DNA of 64,000 nucleotides from the NCBI RefSeq assembly GCF_001807485.1, contig NZ_KV789178.1:1-64000 (forward strand), in the 5' to 3' direction. This stretch comes from Corynebacterium sp. HMSC08A12. GTDB lineage: Bacteria > Actinomycetota > Actinomycetes > Mycobacteriales > Mycobacteriaceae. Position 1 is the stretch's first letter. Every line of letters starts with the position of its first letter. Below are positions 1 through 8,354 of the stretch, one piece after another. The translations under genes were made by a program, and so were the position numbers. The notes under the pieces were generated by a model that saw only the letters and a program-made list of their open reading frames with translations, searched no databases and had not been told where the DNA came from.

Positions 1-81
1 CTGGAGCAGCCGGCTGGTTACACCGAGCCGATTCTGCACGCCCGTCGTTTGGAGTTCAAGGCTAAAAACGGCATCGCCTAA
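1..81 (+). CDS. C-terminal end of an unidentified protein (partial)
   Basis: An open frame runs in from the left edge and ends at the TAA at 79-81. The last 26 residues begin LEQPAGYTEPI and end in LEFKAKNGIA. A strong hairpin terminator follows about 45 bases later, which supports this being the true end of a gene. I do not recognise the family from so short a tail, and nothing about its function can be claimed. Confidence 0.6.
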   Translation: MEQPAGYTEPILHARRLEFKAKNGIA

Positions 82-124
82 AGCCTCGCGCGAGGCCAAC
101 GCTGCCTAAAGCGTTAAGGACCTA

Positions 125-160
125 ACCGCCGGTGTGAGCCCGCCTCACCCGGCGGTTTTC
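125..160 (+). terminator. Rho-independent terminator after the left-edge gene
   Basis: ACCGCCGG pairs with CCGGCGGT, and GTGAG/CTCAC extends the stem inward past a one-base bulge. A TTTT run follows at 156-159. It separates the left-edge gene from the phosphoglucomutase gene. Confidence 0.8.
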
Positions 161-285
161 TTATACCCATTTTCACCCAATCTCCTTGCACGGACAGTTG
201 TCCGACCCCCTGGTTAGACTGGTGGTCACGCGAACACACATGCACGACCGCACATTCACCAAGGCGCCCCGGAAGGAGCCCGACT

Positions 286-1044
286 TTGTCCGTCACCACC
301 TTTGGCACCCCGCCCGCCCGATCTCTCTTTGATTTTGACGCCGTACTTTTCGACCTCGACGGTGTGATCACCCCGACCGCAGAGCTCCACCGCCAGGCGT
401 GGGCACGGATGTTCAGTGCGTTCCTGGAGGCCAAGGGCGCCGAGCCCTACACCGAACAGGACTACTTCGACTACCTGGACGGCCGCCGTCGCGACGAGGG
501 CGTGGCCGCCCTGCTAGCTAGCCGTGACATTGAAGTTCCAGAGGGCAAGGTGGACGACAGTGCGGATCAGGACACGATCCACGGCCTGGGAGCCCGCAAG
601 AACGAGGATTTCCTGAAGCTGGTGGAAGAAGGCGTGCAGGCCTACGAGGGGTCCGTGCAGCTGCTGGATGCCATCCGGGATCGTGCCGCGGCGGGAGAGA
701 AGGCCCCGCAGATCGCGATTGTCTCCTCCTCGAAGAACGCCCGCCCGGTGCTTAAGGCGGCGGGGCTGCTCGATCGGTTTGAGGTTGTTGTGGATGGGAA
801 GGTGGCGTCCGAAAAGAACCTGCCAGGTAAGCCCGCACCAGATACGTACCTGTATGGCGCAAAGAAGCTCGGCGCCAGTGCGGAAAACGCAGTGGTGGTG
901 GAGGATGCCACTAGTGGCGTGGCCAGCGGTAAGGCGGGCAAGTTCGGGCTGGTCATCGGCGTGGATCGTGGGGCGGGTGCGGAGGCGTTGCACGAACACG
1001 GTGCGGACATCGTGGTCAACGACCTGGCGGACCTGCTGGGTTAG
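286..1044 (+). CDS. pgmB: Beta-phosphoglucomutase-type HAD hydrolase
   Basis: 252 residues from a TTG start at 286, chosen because AAGGAG lies at 273-278 with good spacing and the N-terminus then fits the HAD fold. The nucleophile motif FDLDGVI puts the catalytic pair at Asp23/Asp25. A cap domain follows. The core motifs IVSSSKNA (motif II), the lysine region around GKPAPDTYL and the acidic loop VVEDATSGV (motif IV) are all present. Enzymes of this type convert beta-glucose 1-phosphate to glucose 6-phosphate. The GH65 phosphorylase gene follows 144 bases downstream, and phosphorylase/beta-phosphoglucomutase pairs are a known disaccharide-breakdown module. That partnership is the main reason for preferring this over a generic HAD phosphatase. 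Confidence 0.85.
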   Translation: MSVTTFGTPPARSLFDFDAVLFDLDGVITPTAELHRQAWARMFSAFLEAKGAEPYTEQDYFDYLDGRRRDEGVAALLASRDIEVPEGKVDDSADQDTIHGLGARKNEDFLKLVEEGVQAYEGSVQLLDAIRDRAAAGEKAPQIAIVSSSKNARPVLKAAGLLDRFEVVVDGKVASEKNLPGKPAPDTYLYGAKKLGASAENAVVVEDATSGVASGKAGKFGLVIGVDRGAGAEALHEHGADIVVNDLADLLG

Positions 1045-1188
1045 AGCACGTGGTCGGGGGCTAGCGCGCAGAACTTTTACACGCTGAGCCTTTAGACGAA
1101 CAACCGGCACAGAACTGCAAAGACTTACGCAGGCCTATAAAGAAGTAGACGGAACTAGACAGAACTAGACGGAGAAACCAGAAGCACT

Positions 1189-3867
1189 ATGGGAATCAAC
1201 GCGCAACGACAGACCAAGCGCAGCCCGGAAGACCAGCGGCTGAAGGACTTCCTCGCAACCCGCCGCGAGGGAGCGGAGCCGGGGTACAAGCGCCCGGTTG
1301 ACGGCGGTGACTTGCGTGCGGAGGGATTCCGTGCCGACATGAAGCACACCGCGGTGAATCCGCTGGAGTCCGTGGATCGTGACAACAACCCGGTCGACGA
1401 GTGGGCGTTGATCGAGACCCGCCCGAACTCCATGGATCTTGGTGTTTCCGAAACCCTCTTTGCGCTGTCCAACGGCTACCTGGGCCTGCGTGGCAACCCG
1501 GAAGAGGGCCGAGATTCCCACACCCACGGCACGTTCATCAACGGCGTGCATGAGACCTGGGACATCGAGCACGCAGAGGATGCCTACGGCCTGGCGCGCA
1601 CAGGGCAGAGCATCGTCTCGGTTCCAGATGCCAAGGCCATGCGACTGTACATCGACGACGAGCCGCTGCGCCTGGGCAACGCGGAGGTGATGGAATATAA
1701 CCGCAGCCTGGACTTCCGCGAGGGCGTGCTGCGCCGCAGCCTGGTCTGGCGCACTCCAGGCGGCAAGCACGTGCGCGTGACCTCCGAGCGTATGGTGAGC
1801 TTCCAGGAGCGCCACCTGGCGCTGCAGTCCCTAGAGGTCGAGCTGCTGGACGCACCGGCTGCCGTCGTGGTCTCCTCCCAGCTACTGAACCGCGAGGACG
1901 GCCAGGGCGAGTTCCCGGATAACAACGCCCGCGTGGCCGGCGAGGAGGGTTTCGACCCGCGCAAGGGCGAGCAGTTCCAGGATCGCGTGTTCATCCCGAA
2001 GTATCAGTCCAGCACGGAGCCGGAGCGCGCCACGCTGGGCTATCAGATCAACCACTCGGGCATGACCGTGACAGTCTCCATGGACCACATCCTGGATATC
2101 GACAACCCCTCGGACGAGACGGACACGGGCGTGGACACCGGCGTGGAGGTCTCCACGGAGGTGGAGGAGGACGTCGCCCGCGTGACGTACCACCTGAACG
2201 GTAAGAAGGGGATGAAGATGCGCCTGGAGAAGTTCACGGCGTACCACTCCTCCCGTCACGTGGCTCCGCAGGAGCTCGCATTCCGCTGCGCCCGCACCAT
2301 CAACCGCGCGAAGTCGGTGGGCTTTAGCAACCTGATGGATAACCAGGCCGAGTGGCTGGCCCGCTTCTGGGAGCGCTCCGACGTACGCATCGCCGGCCAG
2401 CCCGCGCTGCAGCAGGCGGTGCGCTGGAACATCTTCCAGCTGATCCAGGCCTCCGCCCGTGCGGAGACCAACGGTGTGCCGGCAAAGGGCATGACCGGCT
2501 CCGGCTACGGCGGCCATTACTTCTGGGACACGGAAATCTACGTGATGCCGTTCCTCTGCTACACCAACCCCAACCTGGCCAGGAACGCCCTGCGCTTCCG
2601 CTACGACATGCTGCCAGCGGCCAAGAAGCGCGCACTGGAGCTATCCCACGATGGCGCCCTGTTCCCGTGGCGCACCATCAACGGCCAGGAATCCTCGGCC
2701 TACTACGCGGCGGGTACCGCGCAGTATCACATCGATGCCGACATCGCGTTTGCGCTGATGAAGTACGTTTACGCGACCGGCGATACAGAGTTCCTACTGC
2801 AGCAGGGCATCAGCCTTCTGGTGGAGACCGCGCGGTTCTGGATGTCCATCGGCTTCTTCAACAGCAAGCAAGACAAGTTCGAGATCCACTCTGTGACCGG
2901 CCCGGACGAGTACACGACCGTGGTGAACAACAACCTGTACACAAACGTGATGGCCCAGTACAACTTGGAGGTCGCGGCGGCAGTCGTACGCCAGACGGAA
3001 AAGGAGCGCCCGGAGGAATACCGCAACCTGCAGAACCTGAAGCACATTACGCAGGCCGAGGTGGACCTCTGGCGCAAGGCTGCCGAGTGCATGTACATCC
3101 CGTACAACGAGGAGCTGAAGGTCAACCCCCAGGACGACCAGTTCCTGCATCGCCGCATCTGGGATCTGGACGATCCGGAGGTTGGCCCGAAGCGCCCGCT
3201 TCTGCTGCACTACCACCCGCTGACGATCTACCGCTATCAGATTTTGAAGCAGGCCGACGTGGTGCTGGCACTGTTCCTGCAGGGCCAGCGCTTCTCCACC
3301 GAGGTCAAGCGCGCGGACTACGACTACTACGACATCCTGACCACGGGAGACTCCACCCTGTCGGCCGTCGTGCAGTCCATCATCGCCGCGGAGCTGGGCT
3401 ACAAGGAGAAGGCAGAGGAGTTCTTCTACCGCGGTCTGTTCGTGGACATGGGCGACCTGCACCACAACGCCTCAGATGGCGTGCACATCGCCTCGTGCGG
3501 TGGCGCGTGGACGGCGCTGACCAATGGCTTCGGCGGTTTCCGCGATTTCTACGGGCAGTTCACCATCGATCCGCGGCTGCCGGACGAGTGGGAGTCCCTG
3601 ACCTACCACATCACCCTGCACGGCGAGCGCCTGCGTGTGGAGGTTCGCCCCGGCGAGGTCGAGCTGGTGCTAGAGGAGGGCGACCGCAAGGTCGGTCCGA
3701 TCTGGGTTATGGGCGAGGAGGTTGTTGTCGGCCACGAGCCCGTCGTTGTGAAGGGTGCGACGCTGCTCAGCGAACACCGTGCCGACGGGGCCGACGGGGG
3801 CGAAGCTGCCCGGGACGCAGACGGCGGTTCTAAGCATGGTTCCCCGGATCACTGGGTAAAGCTATAA
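1189..3867 (+). CDS. Glycoside hydrolase family 65 disaccharide phosphorylase
   Basis: 892 residues. GH65 enzymes cleave alpha-linked glucose disaccharides (maltose, trehalose or kojibiose) with phosphate to give beta-glucose 1-phosphate, which suits the phosphoglucomutase upstream. The N-terminal beta-sandwich domain (SNGYLGLRGN near residue 95) is followed by an alpha/alpha barrel with the motifs HYFWDTEIYV and VTGPDEYT. The latter carries the expected catalytic acid, Glu574. A phosphate-site-like stretch HIASCGGAW and a small C-terminal beta-domain follow. The length is somewhat above the roughly 750-790 of typical members because of N-terminal (about 60 residues) and C-terminal extensions. 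Substrate specificity cannot be read from sequence; trehalose and maltose are the leading candidates. No transporter is adjacent, so an intracellular substrate is plausible (inference). Confidence 0.85.
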   Translation: MGINAQRQTKRSPEDQRLKDFLATRREGAEPGYKRPVDGGDLRAEGFRADMKHTAVNPLESVDRDNNPVDEWALIETRPNSMDLGVSETLFALSNGYLGLRGNPEEGRDSHTHGTFINGVHETWDIEHAEDAYGLARTGQSIVSVPDAKAMRLYIDDEPLRLGNAEVMEYNRSLDFREGVLRRSLVWRTPGGKHVRVTSERMVSFQERHLALQSLEVELLDAPAAVVVSSQLLNREDGQGEFPDNNARVAGEEGFDPRKGEQFQDRVFIPKYQSSTEPERATLGYQINHSGMTVTVSMDHILDIDNPSDETDTGVDTGVEVSTEVEEDVARVTYHLNGKKGMKMRLEKFTAYHSSRHVAPQELAFRCARTINRAKSVGFSNLMDNQAEWLARFWERSDVRIAGQPALQQAVRWNIFQLIQASARAETNGVPAKGMTGSGYGGHYFWDTEIYVMPFLCYTNPNLARNALRFRYDMLPAAKKRALELSHDGALFPWRTINGQESSAYYAAGTAQYHIDADIAFALMKYVYATGDTEFLLQQGISLLVETARFWMSIGFFNSKQDKFEIHSVTGPDEYTTVVNNNLYTNVMAQYNLEVAAAVVRQTEKERPEEYRNLQNLKHITQAEVDLWRKAAECMYIPYNEELKVNPQDDQFLHRRIWDLDDPEVGPKRPLLLHYHPLTIYRYQILKQADVVLALFLQGQRFSTEVKRADYDYYDILTTGDSTLSAVVQSIIAAELGYKEKAEEFFYRGLFVDMGDLHHNASDGVHIASCGGAWTALTNGFGGFRDFYGQFTIDPRLPDEWESLTYHITLHGERLRVEVRPGEVELVLEEGDRKVGPIWVMGEEVVVGHEPVVVKGATLLSEHRADGADGGEAARDADGGSKHGSPDHWVKL

Positions 3868-4060
3868 AAATATATATTTTCTGACGCCTACCGCCAGCGC
3901 GCGCCGTCACCCCCGCATTCTCTGTGAGGTGGGTGGTGGGCGTGAAGAAGTTGGGGCGTGGCGTCAATAAGAAAGAAACAGGGTAACCCCCGAAAGCCGT
4001 GTGACCAGTGTGACGCTGAGCGACGACGGTCTCTTAGGGGGAATCTAACAGTACGGTCGT

Positions 4061-4120
4061 ACCGTTATGGGTATTTTTGCAAGGCTTGTATTGCGGAAAT
4101 GTTATACCCCATAACGGGGT
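4061..4120 (+). promoter_or_regulatory. Inverted repeat with RamA-like half sites upstream of sdhC
   Basis: ACCGTTATGGGTAT at 4061-4074 is repeated in inverted form, with slight slippage, as ATACCCCATAACGGGGT at 4104-4120, separated by about 29 bases. The right arm contains the symmetric unit ACCCC-N5-GGGGT (4106-4120). In Corynebacterium glutamicum the regulator RamA binds pairs of short G4-6/C4-5 runs of this kind, and sdhCAB is a reported target of carbon-source regulators. Assignment to RamA is inference. Confidence 0.4.
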
Positions 4121-4175
4121 GTAAGAGCGGGAATATGCAGGTACACGAGTAGTCCGAGGGGGGCTAAAGCACATA

Positions 4176-4192
4176 CAGTGTCTATGACACTG
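4176..4192 (+). promoter_or_regulatory. Hairpin/operator abutting the sdhC ribosome binding site
   Basis: CAGTGTC-TAT-GACACTG is a perfect 7-bp inverted repeat whose right arm runs into the Shine-Dalgarno GGAGG at 4192-4196. As RNA it would form a small hairpin next to the sdhC start. As DNA it resembles a TetR-type operator. Either reading would place control at the sdhC translation start. Confidence 0.4.
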
Positions 4193-4200
4193 GAGGTGCC

Positions 4201-4986
4201 ATGACTGTTAAATATGACGACCGTGAGGCAATCGCTCACGGAAAACTGAGAACTTCGAGCCTGCGCGAGAAGCCAGGCTTCCCTTCGTGGGCGATGAAGC
4301 TGACGATGGCCATCACGGGCATCATCTTCGCGCTGTTCGTCCTGGTTCACATGGTTGGAAACCTGAAGGTTTACATGGGGGCCGAATCCTTCAACACCTA
4401 CGCCGACTTCCTGCGTGAATTCGGCTACCCGCTGCTGCCGCACGAGTCCTTCCTGTGGGTTGCACGTATCGTGCTGCTGGTGTGCCTGATCCTGCACGTA
4501 TGGTGCGCATTCGCACTGACCAGCCGTGCTCACCAGTCCCGTGGCCGCTACCGCCGCAAGGGCATGGTTAGCAGCTGGAACACCTTTACCGCCCGCAGCA
4601 TGATCGTTACCGGCATCGTGCTGCTGCTGTTCATCATCTTCCACATCCTGGACCTGACGATGGGCGTAAAGCCGGTCGCTTCCGAGGACTTCCAGGGCCC
4701 GACCGACGGCGCACACGCTGCCTACCAGAACCTGATTGCATCCTTCGACCGCCCGGCTGTAGCCATCTTCTACATCCTGGCGATGCTGATCCTGTTCATG
4801 CACCTGTCCCACGGCATCTGGACTGCCACCTCGGACCTGGGCATCACCGGCCACCGCACCCGCAAGGTCATGCTGTGGATCGCTTACCTGCTGCCCGCGA
4901 TCGTGATGATCGGCAACATCTCCATCCCGCTGGCTGTGATGTTTGGGCTGGTTGATCAGGTCCCGTTCGTCCCGGCTGGGCAATAA
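4201..4986 (+). CDS. sdhC: Succinate dehydrogenase cytochrome b subunit
   Basis: 261 residues from an ATG behind GGAGG. This is the membrane anchor of complex II, which carries heme b and passes electrons from succinate to menaquinone. Five membrane segments are visible, starting near residues 30, 87, 134, 188 and 228. Histidines in or near these helices (LVHMVGN, LILHVWC, IIFHILDL, LFMHLSHG) are candidate axial heme ligands. It is of the single large-anchor type seen in actinobacteria and Bacillus, so no sdhD is expected. It is the first gene of sdhCAB; sdhA follows after 33 bases. Confidence 0.95.
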   Translation: MTVKYDDREAIAHGKLRTSSLREKPGFPSWAMKLTMAITGIIFALFVLVHMVGNLKVYMGAESFNTYADFLREFGYPLLPHESFLWVARIVLLVCLILHVWCAFALTSRAHQSRGRYRRKGMVSSWNTFTARSMIVTGIVLLLFIIFHILDLTMGVKPVASEDFQGPTDGAHAAYQNLIASFDRPAVAIFYILAMLILFMHLSHGIWTATSDLGITGHRTRKVMLWIAYLLPAIVMIGNISIPLAVMFGLVDQVPFVPAGQ

Positions 4987-5019
4987 CGGCGAGTCTGGTT
5001 ACAAGGAGAAGAGAGTTAA

Positions 5020-7053
5020 ATGAGCGAAGTAACTAACCACCCGCACAATCAGACCGCGGACTTCGACTACGACAAGGCCGTCGCTGCTTTTACTGCGCCG
5101 GAATCCGTCGTCGAGGGCGTGACCGTCGGAAAGGTTCTGAAGGACAACGCACCCCACGTAGTCGGCCAGGACAAGCAGTGGCAGTACGCCAAGGAGCACT
5201 TCGGAATGGTGTCTCCGCTGAACCGCAACAAGTTCCGCATCCTCATCGTCGGCACCGGCCTGGCCGGTGGCGCTGCAGCCGCCGCACTTGGCGAGCTGGG
5301 ATACGACGTCAAGGTGTTCACGTACCACGACTCCCCGCGCCGCGCGCACTCCATTGCTGCGCAGGGTGGTGTGAACTCCTCCCGCGGTAAGAAGCTGGAT
5401 AACGACTCCACCTACCTGCACGCCAAGGACACGGTCAAGGGTGGCGACTACCGCTGCCGCGAGAACGACTGCTGGCGCCTGGCTATGGAGTCCCCGAAGG
5501 TCATCGACCACATGAACGCTGTCGGCGCACCGTTCTCCCGCGAGTACGGTGGCACCCTGGCAACCCGTTCCTTCGGTGGCGTTCAGGTCTCCCGTACCTA
5601 CTACACCCGTGGTCAAACGGGCCAGCAGCTGCAGCTGGCCACCACCTCTGCGCTGTACCGCCAGATCGGTGCCGGCCACGTGGAGATCTTCACCCACAAC
5701 GACCTAGTTGACCTGATCGTCAACGACGGTCGCTGTGAGGGCGTGATCATGCGCAACCTGCTGACCGGCGAGCTAAAGGCTCACACCGGCCACGCAACCG
5801 TGCTGGCCACCGGCGGTTACGGCAACGTGTACCACATGTCCACGCTGGCCAAGAACTCCAACGCCTCGGCCATCATGCGTGCCTACGAGCTGGGTGCATA
5901 CATGGCGTCCCCGTCCTTCGTGCAGTTCCACCCGACGGGCCTGCCGGTGAACTCCACCTGGCAGTCCAAGACGATCCTGATGTCCGAGTCGCTGCGTAAC
6001 GACGGCCGCATCTGGACCCCGAAGAAGAAGGGCGACGACCGCAAGCCGAACGACATCCCGGAGGACGAGCGCGACTACTTCCTGGAGCGCCGCTACCCGG
6101 CCTTCGGCAACCTGGTTCCGCGTGATATCGCTTCCCGTGCCAACGCTCAGCAGATTAACGCTGGCTACGGCGTGGGCCCGATGAAGAACTCCGTGTACCT
6201 GGATCTGGGCGACGCTATCCAGCGCCTGGGCAAGGACACGATCCGCGAGCGCTACTCCAACCTGATCCAGATGTACGAAGAGGCCATCGGCGAGTCCGCC
6301 TACGAGACCCCGATGCGCATCGCCCCGACCTGCCACTACACCATGGGTGGCCTGTGGACCGACTTCAACGAGATGACGTCCATTGACGGTCTGTTCTGCT
6401 CCGGTGAGTCCTCCTGGATGTACCACGGCGCGAACCGCCTGGGTGCTAACTCCCTGCTGTCCTCCTCCGTGGAGGGCTGGTTCACCCTGCCGTTCACCAT
6501 CCCGAACTACCTGGCACCGCACCTGGGCGAGGAGATCCCGGCCGCCGATTCCCCGGCAGCTCAGGAAGCCCTGCAGCGCGCCAAGGACCGCATCGAACGT
6601 CTGACCACCATCAAGGGCGACAACCCGCACGGCCCGGAGTACTACCACCGCCAGCTGGGCGAGATCCTGTACTTCTCCTGTGGCGTGTCCCGCAACGTGA
6701 AGGATATGAAGGACGGCATCGAGAAGATCCGCGCCCTGCGCAAGGACTTCTGGGCCAACGTCCACATCCCGGGCGGTACCGAGGAAATGAACCAGACCCT
6801 GGAGTACGCAACCCGCGTTGCCGACTACCTGGATCTGGGCGAGCTGATGTGCGTGGACGCACTGGACCGCGACGAGTCCTGTGGTGCCCACTACCGCGAT
6901 GACCACCTGTCCGAAGACGGCGAGGCAGAGCGTGACGATGACAACTGGTGCTTCGTCTCCGCCTGGGAGCCGAATGGCGAGAACAAGTTCATCCGCCACT
7001 CTGAGCCCCTGTACTTCGACCGTATCCCGCTGATGACAAGGAATTACAAGTAA
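5020..7053 (+). CDS. sdhA: Succinate dehydrogenase flavoprotein subunit
   Basis: 677 residues. It oxidises succinate to fumarate with covalently bound FAD. An N-terminal dinucleotide fold (LIVGTGLAGGAAAAALGELG near residue 75) is followed by HSIAAQGGVNS, in which His110 is the expected FAD-linkage residue. Substrate-site motifs QFHPTGLP, RPHG-region equivalents and HYTMGGLW are present. AAGGAG at 5003-5008 supports the ATG at 5020. The stop codon overlaps the sdhB start in a TAATG arrangement, consistent with translational coupling. Confidence 0.97.
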   Translation: MSEVTNHPHNQTADFDYDKAVAAFTAPESVVEGVTVGKVLKDNAPHVVGQDKQWQYAKEHFGMVSPLNRNKFRILIVGTGLAGGAAAAALGELGYDVKVFTYHDSPRRAHSIAAQGGVNSSRGKKLDNDSTYLHAKDTVKGGDYRCRENDCWRLAMESPKVIDHMNAVGAPFSREYGGTLATRSFGGVQVSRTYYTRGQTGQQLQLATTSALYRQIGAGHVEIFTHNDLVDLIVNDGRCEGVIMRNLLTGELKAHTGHATVLATGGYGNVYHMSTLAKNSNASAIMRAYELGAYMASPSFVQFHPTGLPVNSTWQSKTILMSESLRNDGRIWTPKKKGDDRKPNDIPEDERDYFLERRYPAFGNLVPRDIASRANAQQINAGYGVGPMKNSVYLDLGDAIQRLGKDTIRERYSNLIQMYEEAIGESAYETPMRIAPTCHYTMGGLWTDFNEMTSIDGLFCSGESSWMYHGANRLGANSLLSSSVEGWFTLPFTIPNYLAPHLGEEIPAADSPAAQEALQRAKDRIERLTTIKGDNPHGPEYYHRQLGEILYFSCGVSRNVKDMKDGIEKIRALRKDFWANVHIPGGTEEMNQTLEYATRVADYLDLGELMCVDALDRDESCGAHYRDDHLSEDGEAERDDDNWCFVSAWEPNGENKFIRHSEPLYFDRIPLMTRNYK

Positions 7054-7802
7054 TGAAACTGCATCTTGAAATCTGGCGTCAGGCGGGCCCGAATGCCGAA
7101 GGCCACTTCGAGTCTGTTGACGTTGACGACGCTGCAGAGCAGATGTCCATCTTGGAGCTGCTCGACCACGTAAACAACAAGTTCGTTGAAGAGGGCAAGG
7201 AGCCCTTTGCCTTCGCCTCGGACTGCCGCGAGGGTATTTGCGGTACCTGTGGCCTGATGGTTAACGACCGTCCCCACGGCCCGGATCAGAACAAGCCGGC
7301 CTGCCAGCAGCGCTTGGTCTCCTTCAACGATGGCGACACCATCAAGCTGGAGCCGCTGCGTTCCGCTGCTTACCCGGTTATCAAGGACATGGTCGTCGAC
7401 CGTTCCGCACTGGACCGCGTGATGGAAAAGGGTGGCTTCGTGTCCGTCATGGCCGGCACCGCCCCGGATGCCGACTCCCTGCTGGTGAACCACTCCGACG
7501 CGGAGAAGGCCCTGGATCACGCAGCCTGCATCGGCTGTGGCGCCTGTGTCGCGGCTTGCCCGAACGGTGCAGCTCACCTGTTCACCGGCGCAAAGCTGGT
7601 GCACCTGACGCTGTCCCCGCTGGGGCGTGAGGAGCGCGGCAAGCGCGCCCGCAAGATGGTTGATGAGGTCGAGGGTACTTTCGGTCCTTGCTCGCTGTAC
7701 GGCGAGTGTGCTGACGTTTGCCCGGCGGGTATCCCGCTGACGGCTGTGGCAGCTATCACAAAGGAACGCACCCGTGCCGCTTTCCGCGGCAAGGATGACT
7801 AA
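7053..7802 (+). CDS. sdhB: Succinate dehydrogenase iron-sulfur subunit
   Basis: 249 residues. It carries electrons from FAD in SdhA to the SdhC anchor. The plant-ferredoxin-type [2Fe-2S] motif CREGICGTCG with a later Cys (KPACQQ) lies in the N-terminal half. The ligands for the other two clusters are CIGCGACVAACP and CSLYGECADVCP in the C-terminal half. The start overlaps the sdhA stop by one base. All three cluster-binding regions are intact. Confidence 0.97.
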   Translation: MKLHLEIWRQAGPNAEGHFESVDVDDAAEQMSILELLDHVNNKFVEEGKEPFAFASDCREGICGTCGLMVNDRPHGPDQNKPACQQRLVSFNDGDTIKLEPLRSAAYPVIKDMVVDRSALDRVMEKGGFVSVMAGTAPDADSLLVNHSDAEKALDHAACIGCGACVAACPNGAAHLFTGAKLVHLTLSPLGREERGKRARKMVDEVEGTFGPCSLYGECADVCPAGIPLTAVAAITKERTRAAFRGKDD

Positions 7803-7842
7803 GATCAACTCCAAGACAAGTATCAGAAAGTAGGAGAGAACC

Positions 7843-8163
7843 ATGGCACTCAGTGAGAACCTGCACATGGAGCGTTACTACGTTGATGGCTACCAGCCGT
7901 CCAGCTTTGATGCGCCGCACTCTTCGCTGCAGCGCTCCCTCACTTGGATCGGCATGGGCTTTTGGCTGCTGCTGATGCCGGGTCTGGGTACCATCGTGTT
8001 CGGTCTGGCTACCAACATGTCCGGCACTCAGGAAAACGGCATGACGTACCTGATTATCGGCGTTGTAATGTCCGTTGTTGCTGTGATTGCTGGCTCTGCG
8101 TGCATCCACGCAGGTCGCAAGAACTACCGCGACTACAAGAGTCGTTCCGGCCGCATCATCTAG
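7843..8163 (+). CDS. Small two-helix membrane protein downstream of sdhB
   Basis: 106 residues from an ATG with GTAGGAG about 9 bases upstream. Two hydrophobic segments (about residues 38-59 and 67-88) separate a soluble N-terminus from a basic C-terminus rich in Arg, Lys and Tyr. It lies 40 bases after sdhB on the same strand and before a strong terminator, so it is probably the fourth gene of the sdh operon. A small membrane protein at this position is known in other corynebacteria. A role in complex II assembly or stability is conceivable but unproven. Confidence 0.8.
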   Translation: MALSENLHMERYYVDGYQPSSFDAPHSSLQRSLTWIGMGFWLLLMPGLGTIVFGLATNMSGTQENGMTYLIIGVVMSVVAVIAGSACIHAGRKNYRDYKSRSGRII

Positions 8164-8194
8164 CTAGCGGTTAGCTAGGGCTTGGGCTTGAACC

Positions 8195-8242
8195 AAAGCT
8201 GAAGCCAGAGCTAACGGCAGCGCTTGAGCTAAAGCTGAAGCC
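8195..8242 (+). repeat. Short direct repeats of AAAGCTGAAGCC
   Basis: AAAGCTGAAGCC occurs at 8195-8206 and 8231-8242, 36 bases apart, inside a stretch built from variants of AGCTAAAGC and GGCTTG (8165-8255). It lies between the sdh operon and its terminator. It may be part of the transcript's 3' end. Confidence 0.5.
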
Positions 8243-8269
8243 GCAGCTAAAGCACCTCCAATTGCGCAG

Positions 8270-8300
8270 ACCGCGCCACCACTTCCGGTGGCGCGGTTTT
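8270..8300 (+). terminator. Terminator of the sdh operon
   Basis: ACCGCGCCACC pairs perfectly with GGTGGCGCGGT across a 6-base loop, followed by TTTT. This is a classical intrinsic terminator. Confidence 0.9.
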
Positions 8301-8354
8301 GCTTTGCCCGCACGGTATTGCGTCGGGGAGTGTTTCCGAAGGGTGGGATAGGAG

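Larger units (their letters stand above)
3868..4200 (+). promoter_or_regulatory. Leader/promoter region of sdhCAB
   Basis: A 333-base gap with lower GC than its neighbours. It opens with a perfect 14-base AT palindrome (AAAATATATATTTT, 3867-3880) that overlaps the GH65 stop codon. It also holds the inverted repeats listed at 4061-4120 and 4176-4192. A 64-codon GTG frame at 3958-4152 with two CxxC pairs is possible but overlaps the regulatory repeats; I treat it as unproven. The promoter for the sdh operon must lie here, but I cannot fix a -35/-10 pair with confidence. Confidence 0.6.

Noticed and set aside
2352-3833. Long alternative + frame inside the GH65 gene (493 codons)
   Set aside because: It lies wholly inside a well-supported GH65 gene, is rich in Arg/Pro/Gly typical of shifted GC-rich codons, and shows no domain.
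5773-6999. 408-codon antisense frame in sdhA
   Set aside because: Shadow of the highly conserved sdhA; composition is Val/His/Gly-rich nonsense and there is no ribosome site.
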